DNA of 64,000 nucleotides from Lysobacter niastensis (GCF_015453285.1 NZ_JADLZT010000007.1:1-64000), one strand, 5' to 3'; shown: positions 52,561 through 61,910, counted from the stretch's first letter. Notes: a model not told the origin generated them from the sequence alone. Translations and numbers: made by a program.

Positions 52561-53310
52561 TTGTTCGGCCTGTTCAGGCGCCTGGGGCGAAAACCCGAAC
52601 CGATTACTGCCGACCTGTGGTGCACGGTGCGCACGCGTGTGCCGTGGGTGACCGCGCTCGACGAGGTCCGTGACGCCCGCCTGCGCGAGCTCGCGTCGCG
52701 GTTCCTGCACGAAAAGACCATCAGCCCGGTCGGCGGCCTCGTGCTCGACGACGGCCAGCGCTGCATGCTCGCGGCACTGTGCTGCCTGCCGCTGCTGGAG
52801 TTCGGCGCGGAAGGCCTGCACGGCTGGTCGCAACTGATCGTCTATCCCGATGCCTTCCGCGTGAACCGCAACCATGTCGATGCGGCCGGCGTGCTGCACG
52901 AATGGGAAGACGAGTTGATCGGCGAATCGTGGGAGCTCGGGCCCCTGATCCTTTCCTGGGCCGACGTGCTGGCCGACTGCGAGGATCCGCGCGCAGGCTT
53001 CTGCGTAGCGACCCACGAGATCGCGCACAAACTGGACGTGCTCGATGGCGCGTTGGACGGCACGCCGCCGCTGCCGCGTCCGTGGCAACGTGAATGGGCC
53101 AGCGACTTCCAGCGGGCCTACGATGCACTGGCCAAGCGTGTCGACGCCGGGCGCGATAGCGCCATCGACGGCTATGCCGCCGAGGCACCGGAAGAGTTCT
53201 TCGCGGTCGTCACCGAGTATCACTTCAGCGACCCGGCACTGCTGCGTCGCGAGATGCCGAAGGTGGCCGCGCACCTGGAGCGTTTCTACGGCCGCTCGCC
53301 GTTCGCCTGA
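52561..53310 (+). CDS. mtfA: MtfA-type zinc peptidase
   Basis: A 249-residue cytoplasmic protein of the M90 peptidase family. The zinc motif is H152EIAH156KLD, with the third ligand expected in EEFFAVVTEYHF. In E. coli MtfA binds Mlc and is a zinc aminopeptidase involved in sugar-PTS regulation. The first residues are encoded by TTG at 52561, followed by FGLFRRLGRKPEPIT; there is no in-frame ATG close by and the Shine-Dalgarno is weak. Confidence 0.9.
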   Translation: MFGLFRRLGRKPEPITADLWCTVRTRVPWVTALDEVRDARLRELASRFLHEKTISPVGGLVLDDGQRCMLAALCCLPLLEFGAEGLHGWSQLIVYPDAFRVNRNHVDAAGVLHEWEDELIGESWELGPLILSWADVLADCEDPRAGFCVATHEIAHKLDVLDGALDGTPPLPRPWQREWASDFQRAYDALAKRVDAGRDSAIDGYAAEAPEEFFAVVTEYHFSDPALLRREMPKVAAHLERFYGRSPFA

Positions 53311-53319
53311 GGCTGCCGC

Positions 53320-54717
53320 TCAAAGACCCGGCGGCAACTGCACTTCGAAACGCGCGCCGCCCAGCTCTTCCGATTTCTGCACGTCGAGCGTGCCGCGGTA
53401 GCCACGCACCAGATCCTGCACGATCGACAGGCCGATGCCGTGGCCGTGCACGCGCTCGTCGCCGCGCACGCCGCGCTGCAGCACCATGGCCACCTTCTCG
53501 GGCGGGATGCCGGGACCGTCGTCGTCGACCGCGATCATCACGCCGGGGCGGCGGTTCGGCGCCATCTCGCCGAGCTTCACCGTCAACAGCACGCGCGAGC
53601 GCGCCCACTTGAAGGCGTTTTCAAGCAGGTTGCCGAGCAGTTCCTGCAGGTCCCCCGGCTCACCGTAGAACTGCACGCCGTCGGCGATGTCGAACTCGCA
53701 CAGCACGCCCTTGTAGGCATACACCTTCTCCAGGCCGCGCACGATCTGTTCCGCATGCGGCTCGATCGCGATGGGCGCGGCAAACAGCGCATGGCCGCCG
53801 GAGGCGGCACGTGCGAGCTGGTAGGACACCATTTCGTTCATGCGCCGGATCTGCACGTCCACTTCCTCACGGAGCTCAACGTCCGAGGAGCGGTCGTCCA
53901 GGCGCGCACGCAATACCGCCAGCGGTGTCTTCAGACTATGGGCAAGATCGGCCAGCGTGTTGCGCTGCCGGTCGAGGTTCTCACGCTCGCTTTCGATGAA
54001 AGCGTTGATGCTTTCCGTCAGCGGTTCGAGTTCACGCGGATGGCGGCCGCTCATGCGCGAGGCGAGGCCGCGCTGCACGCGCTTGAGCTCATCGATCACG
54101 CGACGCAATGGACGCAGGCTCCAGCGCATGATCAGCGCCTGCATCAGCAGCAGGATCACGCAGGCGCCGCCGAGGTATCTCCAAAGCGCCTCGCGGAACA
54201 CCGCCACCTGGCGGCTGAGCTGTGTGGTGTTCTCAAGGATGTAGATCGTGTACGGGAACTCGGCGCGGGCATCACCGTCCGCGCCCCAGATGACGCCATA
54301 GCCGTAGCGGTAGGCCTCACCTGCCGAGCCGTCGAGCTCGATGATCGGCAGCGGCCCCTCGAAGCGTTCGACGCCGGCAGGGAGCATCCCGCTGTCGGGC
54401 AGTTCGGGTCCGACCGCCGAAGGCGAATCCCAATGCCCGCGCGGGAAAGCGACCTCGGCGTAGAGGCCGCTGCCTGGCATCTCGAAGCGGGGCTCGACCG
54501 ACTCGTAGGGAGGAATGAACTCGCCATTGCGGGCGAACTCGCCCTTGGCTGCGTACGCCAGCGCGTAGCTTTTCAGACGCTGGCGCAGGTTGCTCTCGGC
54601 CGTCTCGAGGAAGGCGCGGTCCAGCGCGTAGCCGGCCAGTGCCAGGAACGCGAGCAGCACCAGACTGGCCGCCAGCAACTGGCGAACCTGGAGCGAACGC
54701 GGTTGGCGCCAGCTCAT
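53320..54717 (-). CDS. phoQ: PhoQ-like sensor histidine kinase
   Basis: A 465-residue inner-membrane kinase with a periplasmic sensor domain of ~145 residues between two membrane segments (~12-33, ~180-200). The H-box LADLAHSLKTPLAVLRA is the characteristic PhoQ form (HSLKTP rather than HELRTP). N-box LGNLLENAFKWARSRV and G boxes DDDGPGIPPEKVAMVLQRG, HGIGLSIVQDLV follow. PhoQ senses Mg2+, low pH and cationic peptides and regulates envelope remodelling. Downstream of phoP by 108 bases on the same strand. Confidence 0.92.
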   Translation of the reverse strand: MSWRQPRSLQVRQLLAASLVLLAFLALAGYALDRAFLETAESNLRQRLKSYALAYAAKGEFARNGEFIPPYESVEPRFEMPGSGLYAEVAFPRGHWDSPSAVGPELPDSGMLPAGVERFEGPLPIIELDGSAGEAYRYGYGVIWGADGDARAEFPYTIYILENTTQLSRQVAVFREALWRYLGGACVILLLMQALIMRWSLRPLRRVIDELKRVQRGLASRMSGRHPRELEPLTESINAFIESERENLDRQRNTLADLAHSLKTPLAVLRARLDDRSSDVELREEVDVQIRRMNEMVSYQLARAASGGHALFAAPIAIEPHAEQIVRGLEKVYAYKGVLCEFDIADGVQFYGEPGDLQELLGNLLENAFKWARSRVLLTVKLGEMAPNRRPGVMIAVDDDGPGIPPEKVAMVLQRGVRGDERVHGHGIGLSIVQDLVRGYRGTLDVQKSEELGGARFEVQLPPGL

Positions 54718-54825
54718 GCGGTCTGACCTGCGGGGACGGCGTATGAATGAGGCATGCGCCGCCAGATTACCGGGGTTGGCACCGGTTGGCCCGACCAGGG
54801 CCAGTTCCGATGCCGGAACCGTGCG

Positions 54826-55509
54826 TCATTCCCCGCTGCGTGGGATGGCGAAGCGGTAGCCGCGTCCGCGCACGGTCTCGATCGGCTTCATCGACCCGTC
54901 CGGGTCGAGCTTCTTGCGCAGGCGGCCGATGAAGACCTCGAGCACGTTGGAGTCGCGGTCGAAATCCTGCTGGTAGATGTGCTCGGTCAGGTCGGCCTTC
55001 GAGACCAGCTCGCCCGCATGCATCATCAGGTACTCGAGCACCTTGTACTCGTAGCTGGTCAGGTCGACGTTGCTGCCGCTGACGCTAACCGTCTGCGCGG
55101 CCAGATCGAGCATCACCGGCCCGCACTCCAGCGTCGGCTTGCTCCAGCCGGCGGCGCGGCGCACCAGCGCGTTGAGGCGGGCGAGCAGCTCCTCGACATG
55201 GAACGGCTTGACCAGGTAGTCATCGGCGCCCTGCTTCAGGCCCTCGACCTTGTCCTGCCAGCTCGAGCGTGCGGTGAGGATCAGCACCGGAAATTTCTTG
55301 CCTTCGTCGCGCAGGGCCTTGATCAGCTCCATGCCCGACATCTTGGGAAGGCCCAGGTCGATGATGCCGAGGTCGAAAGGCACCTCGCGACCCATGTAAA
55401 GCCCTTCCTCGCCGTCCTGGGCAGCATCGACGGCGAATCCCTCGCGCTTCAGTCGCGCAGCGAGGGTCTCACGGAGCGGGGCTTCGTCTTCAACCAGCAG
55501 AATGCGCAT
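54826..55509 (-). CDS. phoP: PhoP-like response regulator
   Basis: A 227-residue OmpR-family regulator: receiver with LVEDEAPLRETLAARLKREGF, phospho-Asp in IIDLGLPKMSGMEL, YLVKPFHVEEL, and a winged helix with DLTSYEYKVLEYLMMHAGELVSK, GRLRKKLDPDGS and ETVRGRGYRF. It pairs with the PhoQ-like kinase. A PepSY-domain gene lies 50 bases upstream and completes a PepSY-phoP-phoQ cluster, a layout seen in xanthomonads. Confidence 0.93.
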   Translation of the reverse strand: MRILLVEDEAPLRETLAARLKREGFAVDAAQDGEEGLYMGREVPFDLGIIDLGLPKMSGMELIKALRDEGKKFPVLILTARSSWQDKVEGLKQGADDYLVKPFHVEELLARLNALVRRAAGWSKPTLECGPVMLDLAAQTVSVSGSNVDLTSYEYKVLEYLMMHAGELVSKADLTEHIYQQDFDRDSNVLEVFIGRLRKKLDPDGSMKPIETVRGRGYRFAIPRSGE

Positions 55510-55559
55510 GTGGACTCCGTCCTTAGGCGTTTTTTCGGTCTTGGACCGTGGCGTGCAGG

Positions 55560-55922
55560 TTAGTCGTTGTCGTTGTCGTCGCCGCGTGTACGCGGGGCCT
55601 CGCCCCGGGACTGCGGATCATCCATGTATATGCGCACCCGCCCGCTCGAATCGACGACCTTGACGCGATTGACATCGCGACCGTCGAACGGCACACGCTC
55701 GGCACTGAGCACCTGGCCACCGGTCTGGCGTTCGACGCGGCGCACGGCATCGGACAGCGCCTGATGATCGCCGCGGCGGTCATGGCCGCGACCTTCCACT
55801 CGAGGCGCTTCCGGCGGACCACCGCGCCCGCCCTGGCCGCGGCCCTGCTGCGCCCACGCGTCGAGCGGGCCGGAAGCGGCCAGCACGAGCAGGGGCAGGA
55901 GGAACAGGGTGGGTTTCTTCAT
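55560..55922 (-). CDS. PepSY-like periplasmic protein upstream of phoPQ
   Basis: A 120-residue exported protein: signal peptide (MKKPTLFLLPLLVLAASGPLDAWA), a Gln/Gly/Arg-rich linker, then a PepSY-like segment (LSDAVRRVERQTGGQVLSAERVPFDGRDVNRVKVVDSSGRVRIYMDD). PepSY domains are thought to inhibit peptidases or modulate sensors. An acidic tail (DDNDND) ends it. It lies immediately upstream of phoP on the same strand. A possible role as a modulator of PhoQ is inferred only from position. Confidence 0.78.
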   Translation of the reverse strand: MKKPTLFLLPLLVLAASGPLDAWAQQGRGQGGRGGPPEAPRVEGRGHDRRGDHQALSDAVRRVERQTGGQVLSAERVPFDGRDVNRVKVVDSSGRVRIYMDDPQSRGEAPRTRGDDNDND

Positions 55923-56065
55923 TGGCGCCAGGCCGGGGATTCCAGGGTGCGTACGGTGCAGACGATATCGCACCCGCTATTCAGTGAGGGTCATTGTCAG
56001 AATCAGGCGGTGAATCTGGTCTGAACTTTTCCTTCACGAACATGGCCGAGATTCAGTCCGCTGGC

Positions 56066-56977
56066 TCAGAACACCTCGCCGACACAGCAACGCAGCGACC
56101 CGCCCCCCGCCTCGATTGCGTCCAGGGGCACGGTCCGCAGGTCGAATCCTGCCCCCGCCAACGCCTGTCGGCTGGCCGGGCTCAGCGCAGTCGCGGCCCG
56201 CTCGCTCATCCAGACCGCATCCCCCGACAAGGCGATGGCATTGCCTGCGAAGGCGGCATGCTCGGCAGCCGACAGCAGCACCGCATGGGGCGCGTAGAAG
56301 CCGGCGATGGCCTCCACCACCTCCGCCTGGGCAAAACCCCCGGGGCAGATCAACGCCGCACGCCCCGCGAGCACCGCCAGCACGACGTTCGTGTGGTACT
56401 CGCCCGGCGCCAGGTCGAGCATCAGCGTCGCCCGCAGGCCCAGCGCCTGGTGCATCAGTCGGGCGCCTTCCTCGTCACAGCGCTCCGACAGCCCGCAGAA
56501 GCCAATGCCACGGGCGCGGTCGATGACGAGCGCGCCGGTCAGTTCGCACGGGTGCGGCTGCATCGACAGGTCGATCTCCGCGTAGTCGAGGACGCCGGCA
56601 AAGAAGGCGCGGATGTCGGCGCGCCCGGCCTCCTGCTGCCGCACCGGATGGCGCATGCGCCCGACCACGTAACGCCCCGCCGCGGTGGCAAAAACGTTGT
56701 TGGGGAACAGCGCATCCGGTGTCTGCGGGTTGCCCGCAAAGCAGACCGTCGGCAGCACCTGTGCAAGGGCGCGGTGCAGCTCGCGATGCTGGGCGGACGC
56801 CCGCGCCTCATCGAACCCGGCCGCCTGCGCCATGTAGCGGTTGTCGGCTGCGGATTGCTCGGCAAGGCGGAAACCGTCGGGCGCGACCAGGAACGCGGCG
56901 CGCGCGGTGGCAGGTCCGAAATCGGGCTTCAGTCCACGCGCGAGGGCGAGGAACTCCGCGATGTCGCGGGTGATCAT
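56066..56977 (-). CDS. amidinotransferase/arginine deiminase-like hydrolase (CtlX-like)
   Basis: A 303-residue protein of the guanidino-group-modifying enzyme superfamily. Landmarks: TPDALFPNNVFAT (substrate binding), LTGALVIDRARGIGFCGLSER, the His segment LAPGEYHTNVVLAVL, and the catalytic Cys close to the C-terminus in GGGSLRCCVGEVF. Relatives include DDAH, succinylarginine dihydrolase and the citrulline utilization hydrolase CtlX. Sequence form and length are closest to the CtlX type, but I could not confirm the substrate. Its start codon overlaps the dusA stop by 4 bases. Arginase is encoded 7 kb away. Confidence 0.8.
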   Translation of the reverse strand: MITRDIAEFLALARGLKPDFGPATARAAFLVAPDGFRLAEQSAADNRYMAQAAGFDEARASAQHRELHRALAQVLPTVCFAGNPQTPDALFPNNVFATAAGRYVVGRMRHPVRQQEAGRADIRAFFAGVLDYAEIDLSMQPHPCELTGALVIDRARGIGFCGLSERCDEEGARLMHQALGLRATLMLDLAPGEYHTNVVLAVLAGRAALICPGGFAQAEVVEAIAGFYAPHAVLLSAAEHAAFAGNAIALSGDAVWMSERAATALSPASRQALAGAGFDLRTVPLDAIEAGGGSLRCCVGEVF

Positions 56978-58032
56978 GCCGCGTCGACCCGCGCGTCCTG
57001 GAAGGACTCGGTCAGCGACAGTGCGTGTTCGATCAGAGACCAGTCCGCACCCGGCTTGTGAGCGCCTTCGCTCAACACTTGCCGGAACGCGCGGCCTCCG
57101 CGCTCCCCGGCGAACAGGCCCAGCAGGTGCTTCGCGATGTGCTTCAGGTATACGCCGCGCGCCAGTTGCGACTCGACATAGGGGCGTAGCGCGCGCAGCA
57201 GTTCGCCACGGGTCTTCAATTCGCCCCCGAACCACGCTACGTCGAGGCGGTGCAGCAGGTAGGGATCGTGGTAGGCAGCACGTCCGAGCATGGCGCCGTC
57301 CGTGTGTACCAGATGCTGCGTCGCCTCGTCCTGCGTAGCGATGCCGCCATTGACGACGATCTGCAACTGGTTGCGCTCCTGCTTGAGCCGGTACGCCCAG
57401 TCGTAACGCAGTGGCGGAACTTCCCGGTTCTCCTTCGGGCTCAATCCCTTCAACCATGCGTTGCGCGCGTGGATCACGAACATGCGACATCCCGCCGCGG
57501 CAACCGTATCGATGAAGGCGAGGAAACGGTCCCAGTCGTGGTCGTCGTCGACGCCGAGCCGGCACTTCACCGTCACGGAAACGTCGAGGCCGTGCTGCTC
57601 CAACGCCGCCGCCATCGCCGCCACGCTGTCCGCGACTAGTTGCGGCTCGCGCATCAGACAGGCGCCGAAACGACCGGCCTGCACCCGATCCGACGGACAC
57701 CCGCAGTTGAGGTTGATCTCATCAAAGCCATATTCGGCGCCGATCCTCGCTGCTTGGGCCAGCAGCTCAGGCTCGCTCCCGCCGAGCTGCAGCGCCACCG
57801 GATGCTCGACGGGGTCCATCGCCAGCAGGCGTGCCCGGTCGCCATGGATCACGGCGTTGGCGTGCACCATTTCGGTGTAGAGCCGGGCGTGCGGTGCGAG
57901 CAGGCGGTGAAACACGCGGCAGTGCGTGTCGGTCCAGTCCATCATCGGGGCCACGGAGAGCCGAAGGTCGCCTGGCACGCAGGGGTGGCGCGGCTTCTTG
58001 GCCGTCTGGGCGGTAACGGAGGGCTGGCTCAT
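56974..58032 (-). CDS. dusA: tRNA-dihydrouridine synthase A
   Basis: A 352-residue FMN-dependent enzyme reducing uridines in the D loop of tRNA. Motifs: SVAPMMDWTDTHCRVFHRLL, PVALQLGGSEP, the catalytic Cys in DEINLNCGCPSDRVQAGRFGACLM, VTVKCRLGVDD, FVIHARNAWLKGLSPKENREVPP (a DusA-type loop) and VVNGGIAT. The length matches DusA. It is coupled upstream of the CtlX-like gene by an ATGA overlap. Confidence 0.95.
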   Translation of the reverse strand: MSQPSVTAQTAKKPRHPCVPGDLRLSVAPMMDWTDTHCRVFHRLLAPHARLYTEMVHANAVIHGDRARLLAMDPVEHPVALQLGGSEPELLAQAARIGAEYGFDEINLNCGCPSDRVQAGRFGACLMREPQLVADSVAAMAAALEQHGLDVSVTVKCRLGVDDDHDWDRFLAFIDTVAAAGCRMFVIHARNAWLKGLSPKENREVPPLRYDWAYRLKQERNQLQIVVNGGIATQDEATQHLVHTDGAMLGRAAYHDPYLLHRLDVAWFGGELKTRGELLRALRPYVESQLARGVYLKHIAKHLLGLFAGERGGRAFRQVLSEGAHKPGADWSLIEHALSLTESFQDARVDAA

Positions 58033-58350
58033 CCTGGCACGATATCTGGGGGTTCCGGGCGCTTCTGTCCCGAGGACGAGGCGTGGCGATTGACGCGGCC
58101 ATTGTAGGCCAAGCGCCCTGATTCACTGGCGAAGCGGCCTTCTGGGGCTGCCATAGCGTGCAGCTCAAGCAGCGCGGACAACCCCGCTAACCGTCTCATG
58201 GCGCCCGCCTGCAGCCAGCGCGCCATCCATTCATCTCCCGCAGCGCCGCCCACTTTCCAGGACTAGCGCAAAACGTGTCGATTCCGTCTGTCCTGTTCCA
58301 GCGGGACCTCTCGACTACTGGAACATGATTGGGACGAGATACACATTTAC
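58033..58350. other. 318-base intergenic region between dusA and the REC-EAL gene
   Basis: Two divergent genes are separated by this region, which must hold both promoters. No recognisable -35/-10 pair for either gene, no tRNA and no small gene can be supported. A moderately AT-rich segment (about 58320-58345) just before the REC-EAL ATG could contain that promoter. Confidence 0.6.
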
Positions 58351-59571
58351 ATGTTTCATCATCTTGGCGCCACACGCGTGCTGGTGGTTGACGACGACCC
58401 CCTGCACGTCGAACTGATCCGACTGATCCTGAACGAATGCGGCATTACGAACACTTACGGTGCCAAGAACGGAGCGGCAGCCCTGGCGATCCTGGCCAAC
58501 GGCATCGATCTGCTGATCTGCGACTTGAACATGCCGGAGATGAATGGAATCGAGCTGTTGGCGCGCATCGCCAACCTCCAATGCCCGCCCAAGATCGTAC
58601 TGGCCAGCGGGGCTGACACCCGGATCCTCGAGTCCGCCAGGCACTTCGCCCAAGCGAGCAGGCTGACGGTCCTGGGAACGCTCGTAAAGCCGCTCAATCT
58701 CAATCATCTCGACGATGCGCTGCTGAGGTTTGAAGCAGCGCGTCTGCGCCATGACATTGCAAGCCCTGCCATTTCCCCGACGCGCCTCGCCCACGGCATC
58801 CGGGATAACGCCGTCAATCTCGAATACCAGCCCAAGCTGGACCTGGTGTCCGGAAAGGTAGCCGGCGTCGAAGCGCTATTGCGCTGGCGGGACGAACTTG
58901 GCCCGGCATCACCGAAGCAGGTACTGGACGCCGCGGAAAGCAGCGATATCGGCGAGAGACTGACGGTTTCCATACTGCAGAAAGCAGTCTCTGACAGAAC
59001 GCTTCTCGCGGAACAAGGCTTCGACGTCAACATCGCAGTGAACATGTCGCTTCCGGAACTGAGTCGCTGCGGCGCCGTCGAAACCTTGCGCGAGATCGTC
59101 GAAGCGCAAGGCTGTTCGCCATCCAACTTCACCGTCGAGGTTACCGAGACCTACCTGGTGGACGACATGTCGAAGGCGCTTGAGGCAATCCTCCGGCTGC
59201 GCATGCATGGGTTCCGGATATCGCTGGACGACTATGGCACCGGAACGTCCACGATGCAGATGCTTCATATGATTCCGAGCAGCGAACTCAAGATCGATCG
59301 CAGCTTCCTGGAGCTCACTTCACAATCCAAGGCCTGCGTGTTCCTGGCTTCCGCGGCCGCGCTGGGCCTGCGCCTTGGCCAGACCGTAGTCGCCGAGGGC
59401 ATCGAAACGGAAGCCGAATTGCAGGTGGCCAGGGCCTGTGGCTGTCATCTCGGCCAAGGCTATCTACTGGCCAGACCGATGACGCGCGAGCACCTAGCTA
59501 CCTGGCTCAGTCACAGGGAGAAAGATCCAGCACTTTGCACGCCGGAACGTGCACGCGATCGATTCCAATGA
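58351..59571 (+). CDS. REC-EAL response regulator, c-di-GMP phosphodiesterase (RocR/PvrR type)
   Basis: A 406-residue regulator without a DNA-binding domain. Receiver (~8-125) with VDDDP, phospho-Asp in LICDLNMPEMNG and the LVKPLN Lys, then an EAL domain (~150-390). EAL residues look catalytic: VEALLRW, the Asn of NIAVNMS, Glu of VTETYLVDD, LDDYGTG (DDFGTG variant), LKIDRSF, VVAEGIE and QGYLLARP. So it should hydrolyse c-di-GMP under control of phosphorylation. It resembles Pseudomonas RocR/PvrR. The hybrid kinase gene overlaps its stop codon by 4 bases and is the probable partner. Confidence 0.93.
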   Translation: MFHHLGATRVLVVDDDPLHVELIRLILNECGITNTYGAKNGAAALAILANGIDLLICDLNMPEMNGIELLARIANLQCPPKIVLASGADTRILESARHFAQASRLTVLGTLVKPLNLNHLDDALLRFEAARLRHDIASPAISPTRLAHGIRDNAVNLEYQPKLDLVSGKVAGVEALLRWRDELGPASPKQVLDAAESSDIGERLTVSILQKAVSDRTLLAEQGFDVNIAVNMSLPELSRCGAVETLREIVEAQGCSPSNFTVEVTETYLVDDMSKALEAILRLRMHGFRISLDDYGTGTSTMQMLHMIPSSELKIDRSFLELTSQSKACVFLASAAALGLRLGQTVVAEGIETEAELQVARACGCHLGQGYLLARPMTREHLATWLSHREKDPALCTPERARDRFQ

Positions 59572-61142
59572 CGTACTACTCAAACTCCGGTGACGCCCTG
59601 CTGCATCCGGCAGAGGCTCTCCTCCACGAGATTACCGAACGGATGCCGATCGCGGTGTTCCAGTACGTACGGTCCGAAGACGGCACCAATCGGGTGACCT
59701 ACGCCAGTCCGAGTGCTTTCAAACTCTTTGGCGTCGACCCGGAGGCCGCCGTCGCGGACATGGGCTCGGTATTCAAGCAGGTCTTGCCGGAATACCTGCC
59801 TGGCATGCTGCACTGGCTGGAGGAGCGGTACCGGAACCTGGACAACACTCCCTACGAGTTCCGTTTCAGGAATCCACGGGATGGCCGCATCATGTGGGTC
59901 ATGTCGCAGTCCAATCCGACGCGACTTCCGGACGGCTCCGTAAAGTGCAACGGCTACTGGGCTGACATCACCCAGCGCAAGGCCCTCGAGGACGAGCTTC
60001 TTGCCGCCCAGGAATCGGCGATATCCGCAGCATCCGCAAAGGCGACCTTCCTGGCTCGCATGAGCCACGAGATCCGCACTCCGACCAACGCCATCCTGGG
60101 CTTCGCCCACCTCCTTCGGAACGAGGCGCTGAACGAGCGTCAGCAAAGCCTGCTGGACAAGGTGGATAAAGCCGCCGGGTCATTGATCGGTGTCATCAAC
60201 AACGTCCTCGACTTCTCGAAGATCGACGCCGGCAAGATGGAAGTCGATTGCACCGCCTTCCGGCTGGAAGATCTCATCGAGGGCATCGTCACGGTGAATG
60301 AGCAGGGCGCGGCCGACAAAGGGCTGCGCCTGGCACGACACATTGCACCCGATGTTCCCCGTCAGGTATGTGGCGACCCCTTCCGGCTGGGCCAGGTGCT
60401 CACCAATCTCGTCAACAACGCGGTCAAGTACTCCGATCGGGGCGAAGTTTCTGTCCTGGTAACGCGAAGCAGACGGAAGGGGCACTACGACATCCAGGTT
60501 CGCGACGAAGGGGATGGCATGACCCCTGAGCAGTGCGCGCAACTCTTCCAGCCGTACTCACAGGTGGCCCCCTCGATCTCCCGGCGCCACGGCGGCACAG
60601 GACTTGGACTTTCGATATCGAAAGAACTCACCGCGCTGATGGGAGGCACGCTCAGCGTGCGGAGCACACCAGGCGAAGGCAGTACGTTCTCGATTCACTT
60701 GCCTCTGGGGACGCACGATGCGCCCAAAGCACCGGAGGCGCCCTCGAATTCGGGGCCGCGCCCGGACTTCTCCGGCAAGACCGTGCTGGTTGCCGACGAC
60801 AGCGAGTTCAACCGCATCCTGGCCGTGGAACTCCTGGCAGCAGTACACGCGGACGTGCTGCTCGCCACCAATGGCCAGGAGGTCATCGAAACACTGTCGA
60901 CCCACCCCACGCCTATTCACGCGATCCTGATGGATGTGCAGATGCCCGTGCTCGATGGGTTCGATACAACTCGTCTGTTGCGCTCCGATCCGCGCTTCGC
61001 GCATCTACCTGTCATCGCGTTGACCGCCGCGGCTTCGGCCGAGGACCGCGATCAGTGCTTGGCGGCCGGAATCGATGCTCACATCGCCAAGCCAATCGAA
61101 CCCGAGTGGCTGTACCAGCTGTTGGAACAATGGTTGCGTTAG
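59568..61142 (+). CDS. PAS hybrid histidine kinase with C-terminal receiver
   Basis: A 524-residue soluble hybrid kinase: PAS domain (~20-140; VTYASPSAFKLFGVDPE...YWADITQRKALEDEL), HisKA with H167 in RMSHEIRTPTNAILGFAHLL, HATPase with LTNLVNNAVKYSDRG, DEGDGMTPEQCAQLFQPYSQ and GTGLGLSISKELTALMGG, then a receiver (~410-524) with VADDSEFNR, phospho-Asp in LMDVQMPVLDGFD and AKPIEPEW. No membrane segment and no Hpt domain. The ATG overlaps the REC-EAL stop (ATGA), so the pair is translationally coupled and likely forms a phosphorelay that tunes c-di-GMP. Confidence 0.92.
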   Translation: MTYYSNSGDALLHPAEALLHEITERMPIAVFQYVRSEDGTNRVTYASPSAFKLFGVDPEAAVADMGSVFKQVLPEYLPGMLHWLEERYRNLDNTPYEFRFRNPRDGRIMWVMSQSNPTRLPDGSVKCNGYWADITQRKALEDELLAAQESAISAASAKATFLARMSHEIRTPTNAILGFAHLLRNEALNERQQSLLDKVDKAAGSLIGVINNVLDFSKIDAGKMEVDCTAFRLEDLIEGIVTVNEQGAADKGLRLARHIAPDVPRQVCGDPFRLGQVLTNLVNNAVKYSDRGEVSVLVTRSRRKGHYDIQVRDEGDGMTPEQCAQLFQPYSQVAPSISRRHGGTGLGLSISKELTALMGGTLSVRSTPGEGSTFSIHLPLGTHDAPKAPEAPSNSGPRPDFSGKTVLVADDSEFNRILAVELLAAVHADVLLATNGQEVIETLSTHPTPIHAILMDVQMPVLDGFDTTRLLRSDPRFAHLPVIALTAAASAEDRDQCLAAGIDAHIAKPIEPEWLYQLLEQWLR

Positions 61143-61427
61143 CCGGCCATGACGACTTCGGAGTGTCCTGTGTGAGGCCAGCACTTCGAATAACTCTTTG
61201 GCTCCCCTCAAAGCATCCACCGATGCATGCCTCCAGTTCTTGAAAGCGACCTCCTACGAGATTCCCTGCACCTCGCACGCGCATACCCGCATTCCCGTAC
61301 ACGGGGCGGAGGTTAGAGAGCCGGTTGAGATACACCGCCCAGACCACGCGGATGAATTGCTCACCAACCGCGAAACATGAAGTGCTCGGATCCACCCATA
61401 CAAACTGAGTTCTGAACAGGAAACACA

Positions 61428-61895
61428 ATGAAGCCTATCTTGTTGGTCATCGCCCTTTCCCTCGCTGGAATCGGGAACACATCCGCGCAGACCCAACCCC
61501 AGACGCGCGCCCTGGCTCGGCAACACCAAGGGGCACCAGACGTTTCGCCGAATCAATGGCTGGACGCTGCAGCAAGCGTGCTATCTGCCATGGACAGCAA
61601 CAAGGCCGGCGACCTCTGGGACGGCGCATCACCGGCGGTCAAGAAAGCCGTCCAGCGCAATGCTTTCGTGACACAGTCCGCCGCCACGCGAAAGTCCCTT
61701 GGCGCTGCGGCAAATCGCACCTGGATTGCCGTGCGCCGCATGCAGGTAGCCAGTGGCGGGAATGCTCCCGCGGGTCTGTACACATCCGTGGAGCTCCAGA
61801 CGACTTTCGCTTCCAACAAGGTAGGCAACGAGTTGATCAGCTTTCGCCTTGACGAGGACGGCACCTGGCGCTTCGCTGGTTATACCGTCCACTAA
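61428..61895 (+). CDS. DUF4019 exported protein
   Basis: A 155-residue protein with signal peptide (MKPILLVIALSLAGIGNTSA) and a DUF4019 domain: WLDAAASVLSAMDSNKAGDLWDGASPAVKKAV..., TYTSVELQTTFASNKVGNELISFRLDEDGTWRFAGYTV. The final FRLDEDGxWRxAGY is the DUF4019 signature. The function is unknown. A 285-base gap precedes it (61143-61427), of lower GC than the neighbourhood, holding no gene I can support. A palindrome follows the stop. Confidence 0.82.
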   Translation: MKPILLVIALSLAGIGNTSAQTQPQTRALARQHQGAPDVSPNQWLDAAASVLSAMDSNKAGDLWDGASPAVKKAVQRNAFVTQSAATRKSLGAAANRTWIAVRRMQVASGGNAPAGLYTSVELQTTFASNKVGNELISFRLDEDGTWRFAGYTVH

Positions 61896-61910
61896 GTCTG
61901 TCAGATGAGC

